NCBI GenBank assembly: GCA_021462855.1
Contig: JAJTXQ010000040.1
Span: 92,458-156,457, forward strand
Reading direction: 5' to 3'
Origin: Dehalococcoidia bacterium
GTDB taxonomy: Bacteria > Chloroflexota > Dehalococcoidia > DSTF01 > JACRBR01
DNA: 64,000 bases
In this document: positions 10,375 to 17,257 of the stretch, piece after piece
Numbering within the stretch: the stretch's first letter is position 1
Layout: each line of letters begins with the position of its first letter
The notes under the pieces: generated by a model
The model's input: the letters and a program-made list of their open reading frames with translations, nothing else
What the model was told of the DNA's origin: nothing
Database searches by the model: none
Translations under genes and position numbers: made by a program

Positions 10375-11994
10375 CTAGCGTTCGAGCGCGGCGCGCACGC
10401 TGTCGCGCACCTCGTGCAGACGGAACGGCTTGGCCAGCACCGTGTTTTCGATGCCCTGCAGGAAGCGCTTCGTGTCAGGCGCGACGGTATCGCCCGTGAT
10501 GAAGATCATCCGGCGCGCCAGCGGGCTGCCGGCGTCGCGCAGGCGTTGGTACAGGTCGGGGCCGCTCATCACCGGCATCTTCACATCGGAGATGATGAGG
10601 TCGAACGCTTCGCGGCGCACGCGGTCGAGCGCCTCGCGCCCGTTGCTCGCGAGCGCGACCTCGTGCCCGTCCATCTGCAGCACGCCGATCAGCAAGTTCT
10701 TGATGCTCTCCTCGTCGTCGACGACGAGGATGCGGCGCTTCTCGAGCGGCTGCGGCGCGGGTGACTCGGCGGCCGGCGCCGGCCGCGCGGCCGGCTCCCC
10801 CCGCACGACGGGGAGCTCGATCGTGAACGTCGTGCCGCGCCCGCCGGAGCTCTCCGCCCAGATGCGCCCGCCGTGCTCCTCAACGATGCCGTAGCTGATC
10901 GTCAGTCCCAGGCCGGTGCCCTCGCCGGCGTCCTTCGTCGTGAAGAACGGGTCGAAGATGCGGCGCAGCGTGTCGGCGCCCATGCCCGGCCCGCTGTCGG
11001 TGAACGAAATGCGCACCTGTCCGCCGGCCACGCTCGTCTTGATCCGCAGGCGCCCTTCGCCGCCGTCGCCGCGCATCGCCTGTTCGGCGTTGATGATGAT
11101 GTTGAGGAACACCTGCTGGATCTGATTCGCATCGAGCATCGTCTCCGGGATCGCCGGGTCGAGCTCGAGCGCGACGTCGATGTTGCGGACGCGCAGGTCG
11201 TAGTTGCGCAGCTCCAGCACGCGTTCCAGCAGCGTGTTGACGTTCGCCGGCTCCTTCTGCGACTTGCGGCGGCGGGCGAACGTCAGCAGGTTGCTGACGA
11301 TTTTCGACGCGCGCTCCGCCTCGCCGTAGATCGTCTCGATCTGCTTGCGCGCGGCGCCGTCGAGGTCGTCGCGCAGCAGCAGCAGTTGCGCGAAGCCGGT
11401 GATGCCCGTGAGCGGGTTGTTGAGCTCGTGCGCCACGCCTGACACAAGCTGCCCGACGCTCGACATCTTCTCCGACTGGAGCAGCCGCTCCTGCACGAGC
11501 CGCGTCTGCGTCATCTGCGCGTTCAGCCGCTCGATCGCCTTCGACACGTCGCTGGCCATCGCGAAGTAGCGCGCGCGCTGCTCGCGGTCGAGCTCGCGCG
11601 GCCCGCTGATGCGCAGCATCCCCATCATCGCGCCGCCGACGACGAGCGGCGCGTCCTCGTAGCTCTCCGGCTCGGCGATATCGCCCGCGCCCGGCCCGGC
11701 AAGCGCGATGACCTCCGGCTCGTCGGACGGCTGCTCGGCGTGGTCCTGGCCCGCCAGCTCAATGAACGCCGCCAGCGCCTGCACGTGCACGCCCTCCAGC
11801 GCCGGCGGCGCAAGCCGGCCCGCCGCGAACACCGGCACGATGTGGCGGCCGTCCTCGAAGAGCACGGCCACCGCGAGGTCAAACCCCAGCGACGGCCGCG
11901 CCGCCTCGAGCACCAGGTGAAGCAACTCGACCGAGCCGAACGGGCGCTCGGCGCGCTCCGCGGCGGTACGGAGGGTCTGCTGCGAGAGGACCAT
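10375..11994 (-). CDS. Soluble hybrid sensor histidine kinase: GAF, HisKA, HATPase, receiver
   Basis: A 539-residue signalling protein without membrane helices. A GAF-like sensory part covers about 20-150. HisKA has the phosphorylated His189 in SGVAHELNNPLTG. The ATPase domain has N box IIINAEQAM, G1 DSGPGMG and G2 GEGTGLGL. A C-terminal receiver follows (about 420-537), with acidic cluster LVVDDEES, phosphorylated Asp in IISDVKMP and Lys in LAKPF. It heads an operon with three hydrolases. A perfect TATAAT lies 8 nt before its ATG, so the mRNA leader is nearly absent. The output partner is unknown. Confidence 0.92.
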   Translation of the reverse strand: MVLSQQTLRTAAERAERPFGSVELLHLVLEAARPSLGFDLAVAVLFEDGRHIVPVFAAGRLAPPALEGVHVQALAAFIELAGQDHAEQPSDEPEVIALAGPGAGDIAEPESYEDAPLVVGGAMMGMLRISGPRELDREQRARYFAMASDVSKAIERLNAQMTQTRLVQERLLQSEKMSSVGQLVSGVAHELNNPLTGITGFAQLLLLRDDLDGAARKQIETIYGEAERASKIVSNLLTFARRRKSQKEPANVNTLLERVLELRNYDLRVRNIDVALELDPAIPETMLDANQIQQVFLNIIINAEQAMRGDGGEGRLRIKTSVAGGQVRISFTDSGPGMGADTLRRIFDPFFTTKDAGEGTGLGLTISYGIVEEHGGRIWAESSGGRGTTFTIELPVVRGEPAARPAPAAESPAPQPLEKRRILVVDDEESIKNLLIGVLQMDGHEVALASNGREALDRVRREAFDLIISDVKMPVMSGPDLYQRLRDAGSPLARRMIFITGDTVAPDTKRFLQGIENTVLAKPFRLHEVRDSVRAALER

Positions 11995-12002
11995 CGGTGC
12001 CG

Positions 12003-12008
12003 ATTATA
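12003..12008 (-). promoter_or_regulatory. -10 box of hybrid kinase operon
   Basis: Perfect TATAAT on the minus strand, 8 nt before the ATG at 11994, so transcription would start within one or two nt of the codon. No clear -35 element. Confidence 0.55.
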
Positions 12009-12120
12009 CGCGGCGCGAGCCGGTGGGCGGCAACCGCGCGGGGCGCCGGCCGCCGGTACCTGCGCGTTGCGATCGCACGCGTGCCGCAGCCGCCCGCAGG
12101 CGTCAGGGTTTCACCGCGAC

Positions 12121-12146
12121 GGTATCGGGGCGACGTTCCCGATACC
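12121..12146. repeat. Perfect 9-bp inverted repeat upstream of the sigma factor
   Basis: GGTATCGGG (12121-12129) and CCCGATACC (12138-12146) are exact reverse complements separated by 8 nt. It lies just upstream of a candidate promoter and 98 bp before the sigma factor start. There is no T-run, so an operator is more likely than a terminator. Confidence 0.5.
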
Positions 12147-12162
12147 TCGGGCGCCGCCGCAT

Positions 12163-12190
12163 GTGACAAAAGGCCGCCCGCCACGATACT
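12163..12190 (+). promoter_or_regulatory. Candidate promoter of the sigma factor gene
   Basis: GTGACA (12163-12168), 16-bp spacer, GATACT (12185-12190). It would give a leader of about 45 nt with GGAGG 4 nt before the start codon. Confidence 0.4.
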
Positions 12191-12243
12191 GGGCCTCGCT
12201 CTGAAGACAGACAACGCGCGTCGCGCGACATCGCGGAGGTTCG

Positions 12244-13056
12244 ATGCCCCGACCACACATCTCCGACCAGCCGCTCGAAGATGATGCGGATGACGCGCCA
12301 GACCACGCCGAACAACCCGAGGACCTGTTCTCGGAAGCGCACCTCACGAAGATCATCAAGGACTACATGCCGCTCGTGCGCCACGCGGTGAACCGCATTG
12401 CCGTCGGCAGCGCCAACGGCGGCATCCTCCAGTACGAGGACATGGTGTCGTGCGGCGTCCAGGGGTTGATCGAGGCATGGTACGCCTTTGACCCGAACAA
12501 GGGCGCCAAGTTCTCCACCTACGCCCTTCCCCGTATCCGCGGCTCAATCCTGGACTCGATCAGGGCGACGCACCCGCTGCCGCGCTCGCTGCAGAAGTTC
12601 GGCTCCGACCTCGAAAAAGCGACATCGGCGCTGCACGCCACGCTTGGCCGCGCGCCCACGCGCGACGAACTGGCGCAGCACATGGGTATGCACCCGATGG
12701 ACTTCGTGGCGTCGTTGCGCACGAGCAACCTGCGCGTCGTCTCACTGCAGAGCCTGTCCGACAACGCCAACAACGGCGGCGACGAGAAGCTGTGGGAGAT
12801 GGCCGACGACGACCCGAACATCGACCCCGACAGCGTCGCCGAGGAAGGCATGGTCCGGGTCAAGCTCGCCGAGGCCGTGGAGCTGCTCCCCGAGCGCGAG
12901 CGGATGATCGTGCGCCTGTACTACATGAAGTCGCAGTCGCTGAAGAGCATCGGCGAGACGCTTGGCATCTCCGAGTCGCGCGCCTCGCAGCTGCGCCACC
13001 GCGCGATCCGCCGTCTGCGCACCGTGCTCGTACAGGAAATGCAGGACGCGGCCTGA
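12244..13056 (+). CDS. RNA polymerase sigma factor of the FliA/WhiG (sigma-28) group
   Basis: A 270-residue sigma-70 family protein. An acidic N-terminal stretch (1-30) is followed by region 2 (about 38-110, with YEDMVSCGVQGLIEAWYAFD and FSTYALPRIRGSILDSIR), region 3 (about 118-190, PTRDELAQHMGM) and region 4 (about 210-263, LLPERERMIVRLYYMKSQSL then SESRASQLRHRAIRRLR). This pattern is that of FliA/WhiG/SigF-type factors. No flagellar or chemotaxis gene is in the window, so the regulon may not be motility. A good GGAGG site precedes the ATG. The next gene starts inside its stop codon. Confidence 0.9.
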   Translation: MPRPHISDQPLEDDADDAPDHAEQPEDLFSEAHLTKIIKDYMPLVRHAVNRIAVGSANGGILQYEDMVSCGVQGLIEAWYAFDPNKGAKFSTYALPRIRGSILDSIRATHPLPRSLQKFGSDLEKATSALHATLGRAPTRDELAQHMGMHPMDFVASLRTSNLRVVSLQSLSDNANNGGDEKLWEMADDDPNIDPDSVAEEGMVRVKLAEAVELLPERERMIVRLYYMKSQSLKSIGETLGISESRASQLRHRAIRRLRTVLVQEMQDAA

Positions 13057-14144
13057 TGACCGACAGCGAGCCGGCACGGGTGCGCGTCACGCTGCTCGGC
13101 GAAGGCCCCGGGGCCGACGCCTGGGCGCGCGCCTACCGCGGCGCCGACGGCGTCGATCTCGAACGGCTGGACGCCGCCGACGAATCGGAGCTCGCGCGCA
13201 TCGCGCCCGGGGAGACGTCGGCGCTGGTCGTGGGTGCGGACGTGCCGGAACTCGCCGCGGTGACAAAGCGCGCGCTGCTCGCGCGGCGCCACGTGTTCGT
13301 CGCCGGCCCGGTCGCACTCGCATCGAAGCAGATCACCGCCATCGACGACCTCGCCCGCGCGCGCGGCCGCATCGCCATGTTCGACGCCGGCGACACGGGC
13401 GACGAGCGATTCGCCTTCGTGCGGCGGATGGTCGCCGGACCGCACGCGCTCTGGCGCCCGCGCTACATCCGCTCGCTGCGCGCGGGCGGCGAGCCGCAGC
13501 TGTCGCTCGACCAGGCGGCGATCGCCGACATCCACGCGCTGCTGTCGCTCGCCGGCATGGCGCCGTCGCGCGTGTCCGCCCTCGCCCCCCGCCTCGACGA
13601 CGAGACCGGCGCGGGCGGCATCGTCACCATGACCATCGCATTCGATGGCGGCCCCGCCGCGCGCATCGACGTCAGCCTGGCGGAGCCCCGCCCGGCACAC
13701 GAGATCACACTCGTGTGCGACGGGCGCACCATCGTCCTCGACGCGTTCGACCTGCGGGCGCCGCTGCAGATCCTGGCCAGCGCGCGGCACAGCGGCCCGA
13801 GCGCAGGCGTCAACTGGGCAGAGACCGTCAGTGAGCACCCGGTCAGCGGTACGCACGACCGCCTGGCGCTCGCCGCCGGCGCGTTCCTCACGGCCGTGCG
13901 CACGCGGGACGCCGCCGCCGGCAACGCCGCATCGCTCGCCACCGCGGCGGCGACGTGGGAGGGCGCGCGCGCATCGATGGCGCAGGGCGGCGAGTGGGTA
14001 TCCTGCGGCCGTGGCAGCCCGTCGGTGCGGCCGGAGCTGCACCTCATCAAGGGCGGCGGAAGGGGCGGCGAGGCGCTGCACGCGCCCGCGCTTACCCTTG
14101 TGCCGCGAGAGGCCGCGGTCCCCGACCCGCCGCGCTCGGCCTGA
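13056..14144 (+). CDS. Gfo/Idh/MocA-like NAD(P)-dependent oxidoreductase
   Basis: The ATG overlaps the sigma factor TGA by one base, so the two genes are translationally coupled. The 362-residue product has a Rossmann-type start (VTLLGEGPGADAWARAY), the second-half pattern HVFVAGPVALASKQ usual for this family, and a C-terminal beta-sheet domain ending in WEGARASMAQGGEWV, as at the end of many Gfo/Idh/MocA proteins. The dinucleotide loop is degenerate (GEGPGADAW rather than GxGxxA), so cofactor use is uncertain. The canonical EKP lysine is replaced by AGPVAL, which hints at an inactive or regulatory paralogue. It could modulate the sigma factor; that is inference only. Confidence 0.65.
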   Translation: MTDSEPARVRVTLLGEGPGADAWARAYRGADGVDLERLDAADESELARIAPGETSALVVGADVPELAAVTKRALLARRHVFVAGPVALASKQITAIDDLARARGRIAMFDAGDTGDERFAFVRRMVAGPHALWRPRYIRSLRAGGEPQLSLDQAAIADIHALLSLAGMAPSRVSALAPRLDDETGAGGIVTMTIAFDGGPAARIDVSLAEPRPAHEITLVCDGRTIVLDAFDLRAPLQILASARHSGPSAGVNWAETVSEHPVSGTHDRLALAAGAFLTAVRTRDAAAGNAASLATAAATWEGARASMAQGGEWVSCGRGSPSVRPELHLIKGGGRGGEALHAPALTLVPREAAVPDPPRSA

Positions 14145-14169
14145 GCTACCCCACAGGCAAGCAACGAGA

Positions 14170-14190
14170 AGACCGCCGTGACGGCGGTCT
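14170..14190. terminator. Bidirectional hairpin terminator
   Basis: AGACCGCCG-TGA-CGGCGGTCT is a perfect 9-bp stem with a 3-nt loop, between convergent genes ending at 14144 and 14218. The flanking T/C-rich run is weak, so efficiency is uncertain. Confidence 0.65.
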
Positions 14191-14217
14191 CTCTCCATAC
14201 TCGGACAGTTATCGTCG

Positions 14218-14448
14218 CTACGCCGAAGCGGCGGTCGGGCCCTCGGGGTTGGGGCTGCCAGCGCCGGGCTTTTTCTCGAACGGCTGGTTGCCGGAGCCTT
14301 CGTTCCAGAGCTCCTGCCGGAGCACCGTCACCTCGCCCGGCGCGCTGATGCCGATCTTCACGCGGTCGCGCTCGACGCCGAGCACCCGCACGAGAATGTT
14401 GCCGGAGATCACGATCCCCTGGTCGACTTTTCGAGTGAGAATGAGCAT
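14218..14448 (-). CDS. csrA: Carbon storage regulator CsrA
   Basis: RNA-binding post-transcriptional regulator that blocks ribosome sites at GGA motifs. The 76-residue product has the whole core: MLILTRKVDQGIVISGNI, then VLGVERDRVKIGISAPGEV and VLRQELW, including the RNA-contacting Leu4 and the APxxVxVxRxE-like segment. A 25-residue tail follows (SGNQPFEKKPG and on), longer than usual. The start was chosen at MLILTRK with AAGGAG about 10 nt upstream; earlier codons in frame are not conserved. No fliW or flagellar gene is nearby. It is convergent with the Gfo/Idh gene over the 14170 hairpin. Confidence 0.93.
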   Translation of the reverse strand: MLILTRKVDQGIVISGNILVRVLGVERDRVKIGISAPGEVTVLRQELWNEGSGNQPFEKKPGAGSPNPEGPTAASA

Positions 14449-14671
14449 CGCCTTGCATCTCCTTGCATACGCGTGCCGCGACGGGTCCGGTGCGGCGGGA
14501 TGCCGGCGCTCCGTGGGCGCCGCCCGCTTCCTGTTGCTCATGTATCGGCACGGGCTGAGGCGACCGTGCAGGCGGGCCGCCGCGCACGGGGAGACTGGGG
14601 GGCGCACACCCCACGCCCGCTGGGTGCCACCCGCCCCGCCGGACCGGCGAGGCGCCGCCGGAGGCTGGTGC
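14449..14671. other. Intergenic region between csrA and tRNA
   Basis: About 220 bp with G/C-rich runs and no supported gene. It should hold the csrA promoter on the minus strand, but I cannot assign it. Only the tRNA promoter at 14669-14677 is clear. Confidence 0.4.
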
Positions 14672-14677
14672 TAGAAT
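14669..14677 (+). promoter_or_regulatory. Extended -10 promoter of the tRNA gene
   Basis: TGCTAGAAT, an extended -10 (TGn followed by TAGAAT), ends 8 nt before the mature 5' end of the tRNA. No -35 needed for this type. Confidence 0.55.
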
Positions 14678-14685
14678 CGACCGGC

Positions 14686-14760
14686 GGGCCCGTAGCTCAG
14701 CGGCAGAGCACCCGGCTCATAACCGGTGAGGCGCAGGTTCGAATCCTGCCGGGCCCACCA
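14686..14760 (+). tRNA. tRNA with CAU anticodon (elongator Met or Ile2)
   Basis: A complete 75-nt cloverleaf: acceptor GGGCCCG pairs with CGGGCCC, D arm GCTC/GAGC, anticodon stem CCGG/CCGG with loop CTCATAA, T arm GCAGG-TTCGAAT-CCTGC, and an encoded 3' CCA. The first pair is G-C, not the C:A mismatch of initiator tRNA, so it is not tRNA-fMet. Elongator Met and lysidine-modified Ile2 share this anticodon and cannot be separated with confidence by eye. Confidence 0.95.
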
Positions 14761-14790
14761 CGCCGGCCCGCCCGTCAACCCCAACCCCCG

Positions 14791-14819
14791 TTGACATCAC
14801 GCCGCCGCGATCTGAGAAT
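14791..14819 (+). promoter_or_regulatory. Promoter of the TetR gene
   Basis: Consensus TTGACA at 14791-14796, 17-bp spacer, GAGAAT at 14814-14819. Transcription would start near 14826, downstream of an in-frame ATG at 14818, which therefore cannot be the main start codon. Confidence 0.6.
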
Positions 14820-14853
14820 GAACGGAATTCAGCTTCCCGCCATAAGGACGACG

Positions 14854-15486
14854 GTGACCGCTTCTCCCGTAACCGAACGCAGCCAGCGCGGCGAGCGCGC
14901 CCGCGCCATCCGCCGCGAGGAGATCCTCGATGCGGCGCGGCGGGTGTTCGCCGCGCGCGGCTTTCGCGGCACGACGATCGCCGACATCGCCGAGGACGCG
15001 GGCATCGCGCTCGGCACCATCTACCTCTACTTCAAGTCGAAGGAAGACGTGTACGCCGCGCTGCGCCAGCGTCTCATGGAACTGATCGCCGAGGCCGGGC
15101 GCCCGCCGGGCACGCCGGCCACCTGGGAGCAGGAGATACGCCGCCGCATCCGCAATGTGTTCGACGTCTGCGGCCGCAATACGGACCTCGTGCGGCTGGC
15201 GGTGTTGAACGCCGACCCGGACAGCCGCGTCATGGCGCTCTCGCGCGACGACGACCGCGCCCGCGCCGAGCCGCTCGCCCGCGCGCTCGCCGCCGGCATC
15301 CAGCGCGGGCAGGTGCGGCGTATCGACCCCGTGATCGCGGCACGGATGATCCACGGCGCGGTCACGTTCGCCGTGTACCAGGCGTTCGTGCTCGCCGACG
15401 GCGGCGACGCCGAGCGCTACCGCGACACCTGCGCCGACATGATCGCCGCGTATCTCGTGCCACCGCCGGCAAACGGGAGGTCGTAA
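14854..15486 (+). CDS. TetR/AcrR family transcriptional regulator
   Basis: A 210-residue repressor. The N-terminal helix-turn-helix is typical (REEILDAARRVFAARGFRGT, then IADIAEDAGIALGTIYLYFK and SKEDVY). The C-terminal ligand domain (about 70-205) is helical and not further classifiable. GTG at 14854 is preferred because AAGGA lies 5 nt upstream and the promoter at 14791-14819 places the transcript start after the alternative ATG at 14818. The next gene, a membrane protein, starts 21 nt after the stop and is its likely target or partner. Confidence 0.9.
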   Translation: MTASPVTERSQRGERARAIRREEILDAARRVFAARGFRGTTIADIAEDAGIALGTIYLYFKSKEDVYAALRQRLMELIAEAGRPPGTPATWEQEIRRRIRNVFDVCGRNTDLVRLAVLNADPDSRVMALSRDDDRARAEPLARALAAGIQRGQVRRIDPVIAARMIHGAVTFAVYQAFVLADGGDAERYRDTCADMIAAYLVPPPANGRS

Positions 15487-15507
15487 CAAGGGGAGGGGAG
15501 GACTTCG

Positions 15508-16713
15508 ATGGACACCCACGACACACAGTGGAGCCGGGGAACAGGAGCTGGGTGGCTCGCATCGCCGGCGCTCTGGTTCGCGGTCGCGGTCGCCGGAATG
15601 CTGGTGGTCTTCGCCGGCCTCGCCGTCGACGCATGGCGCCACAACAACGGCGCGGCCGAGGAATCGCTGCTCAGCCTGTCCAACCCCGGCCACCTCATTG
15701 CGGCGATCGGGCTCGGCGTGACATCGGCCGCGGTGCTCGCGGGGCTGAGCGTGTCACTGCTCGGCGGCGTGCGCGCGCCCGAGGCGCTCGTGCGGCGCTT
15801 CGTGCCGCTGACGGCCGCATGGGTGGCGGTCGCCGCCGTCGCTGTGGGCTCGATCACCTACATCGGCGCGTCCGGCACGTCGGTCGGCCACGAGCACGAG
15901 AGCGCCGTGGCGGGCGCGCAGACGGACGCGGCGGGCGGCGACGCCGGGGTGGCGCAGGCGCTCCGCGACCAGGGCATCCCCACGGGCACGGACACCAACC
16001 CTGCCGACGTCGATGGCGCATTCTCGCAGGGCGCGAGCGGCACGCCCGACGGGCGCCACGACCACGGCAAGCACCCCACGTTCACGCAACTCGGCTCCAT
16101 GCCAAACGACGACCTCGTCTCGCGCTTCCCGCAGGGCACGCTCGACGCCGCGGACCTGCCTGCGCTCAAGCAGCAGTTGCAGACCGTGCGTGAGGTGGCG
16201 CTCCGTTACCCGACGGTCGAGGCGGCCAACGCGGCCGGTTACGGAAACACGACCAACGACGTGCCGTTCATGGGCATGCATTACCTGAACTTCGACTACG
16301 TGCGCGACGGCGTGTTCGACCCGGCAAAGCCGGAAGGCCTGCTGTTCAGCAAGGTCGACGCCGGCCCGCCGAAGCTCGTCGGCGCGTGGTTCCTGCTGCT
16401 GCCCGGCATTGGCGACATCACGGCGGACACGCAGCCGGCCGGCTTCGTCGGCGACCTCGATATGTGGCACGCGCACATCGGCCTCTGCCTGGTCGGCCTC
16501 TCAGGCTCGAGCGAGGGCGAGACGAAGGAAAGCTGCGAGGCCAAGGGCGGCTCCTTCACGGGTGACCTGCGCTGGATGATGCACGTGTGGATCGCGCCCG
16601 AGGTCACCGAGAACCCCGACGGGTTCTTCGCCTACCTCAACGGCGACCTGTTCGAAAAGCAGCAGGCTGCCGGCAGGGAGGTGGGCGCGCAACCGTCGGG
16701 CGTCGCGCCGTAG
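15508..16713 (+). CDS. Three-span membrane protein with a His-rich extracytoplasmic domain, unknown function
   Basis: A 401-residue protein starting after a strong GGGGAGGAC site. Membrane helices lie at about 20-43, 61-85 and 95-118. A disordered linker with HDHGKH follows (about 120-195), then a domain (about 215-395) with the repeated motifs MGMHYLNFDYV, DPAKPEGLLFSKV, GDLDMWHAHIGLCL, MMHVWIAPEVTENPDGFFAY. The MGxHY and DPxxPExL pattern recurs in secreted proteins of unknown function. The clustered His residues suggest metal binding. It is probably cotranscribed with the upstream TetR gene, so a stress or metal-responsive envelope role is plausible. No function assigned. Confidence 0.75.
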   Translation: MDTHDTQWSRGTGAGWLASPALWFAVAVAGMLVVFAGLAVDAWRHNNGAAEESLLSLSNPGHLIAAIGLGVTSAAVLAGLSVSLLGGVRAPEALVRRFVPLTAAWVAVAAVAVGSITYIGASGTSVGHEHESAVAGAQTDAAGGDAGVAQALRDQGIPTGTDTNPADVDGAFSQGASGTPDGRHDHGKHPTFTQLGSMPNDDLVSRFPQGTLDAADLPALKQQLQTVREVALRYPTVEAANAAGYGNTTNDVPFMGMHYLNFDYVRDGVFDPAKPEGLLFSKVDAGPPKLVGAWFLLLPGIGDITADTQPAGFVGDLDMWHAHIGLCLVGLSGSSEGETKESCEAKGGSFTGDLRWMMHVWIAPEVTENPDGFFAYLNGDLFEKQQAAGREVGAQPSGVAP

Positions 16714-16735
16714 CAGCGCGGGAGCGCGCGTTCAG

Positions 16736-16741
16736 TACACT
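16736..16741 (+). promoter_or_regulatory. -10 box of the DUF402 gene (leaderless type)
   Basis: TACACT ends 6 nt before the ATG at 16748; no ribosome site is present. It would drive the DUF402-argS-TolB-like operon. Confidence 0.5.
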
Positions 16742-16747
16742 GCGCCG

Positions 16748-17257
16748 ATGGGAACGGAATCCACGCTCATCGGCGCGGCGGTGCCCGTCCACGCGACGAA
16801 GTACGACGGCGCCTACCACCGCCGCTGGCCGATGCGGTACGTCATGCGCCGCGGACCGCTGTACGTCCTGGAATTCGAACTCGGCACGCTCGCGACGAAG
16901 ACGCGCGACCCGGCGGACGACCCCGACCCCGCCGCGTTCACGTGGCCCGGCGAGCTCTACCTGTGGGAGGACCGCTGGTACAACACGTGCCGCGTCCTCC
17001 GCGAAGGCCGCACGTGGTACTACACCAACATCGCCACGCCGGCGGAGTTTGACGGCTCGTCGTTCCACTACATCGACCTCGACCTCGACGTCTCGTGGTA
17101 TCCGCACAACGAACCGCGCGTCCACGACGATGACGAATTCCTCGACCACAGCGCATCGATGGGATACCCTCCCGAGGTCATCGAACGAGCGCGCGCGGCG
17201 GTAGACGAAGTCCTCGGGCACATCGCGGCGCGCGCGTTTCCTTTTGATCGGCCATGA
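16748..17257 (+). CDS. DUF402 family protein, FomD/Ntdp-like nucleotide hydrolase
   Basis: A 169-residue member of DUF402. The conserved start KYDGAYHRRWPMR (about 18-30), WYNTCRVLREGRTWYYTNIA (about 78-97) and the acidic motif YIDLDLDVSWY-x-NEPRVHDDDEF (about 108-133) are all present. Characterised relatives, FomD and the staphylococcal nucleoside di/triphosphatase, are metal-dependent hydrolases that use these Asp/Glu residues. Substrate here unknown. Its TGA overlaps the argS start by 4 bp (ATGA), so the two are translationally coupled. Confidence 0.85.
   Translation: MGTESTLIGAAVPVHATKYDGAYHRRWPMRYVMRRGPLYVLEFELGTLATKTRDPADDPDPAAFTWPGELYLWEDRWYNTCRVLREGRTWYYTNIATPAEFDGSSFHYIDLDLDVSWYPHNEPRVHDDDEFLDHSASMGYPPEVIERARAAVDEVLGHIAARAFPFDRP

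Noticed and set aside
14686..14760. Calling the CAU tRNA an initiator tRNA
   Set aside because: The first acceptor pair is G-C rather than the mismatch typical of bacterial initiators.
14818..14820. ATG as the start of the TetR gene
   Set aside because: It lies within or upstream of the predicted transcript start; the GTG at 14854 has AAGGA at 5 nt.
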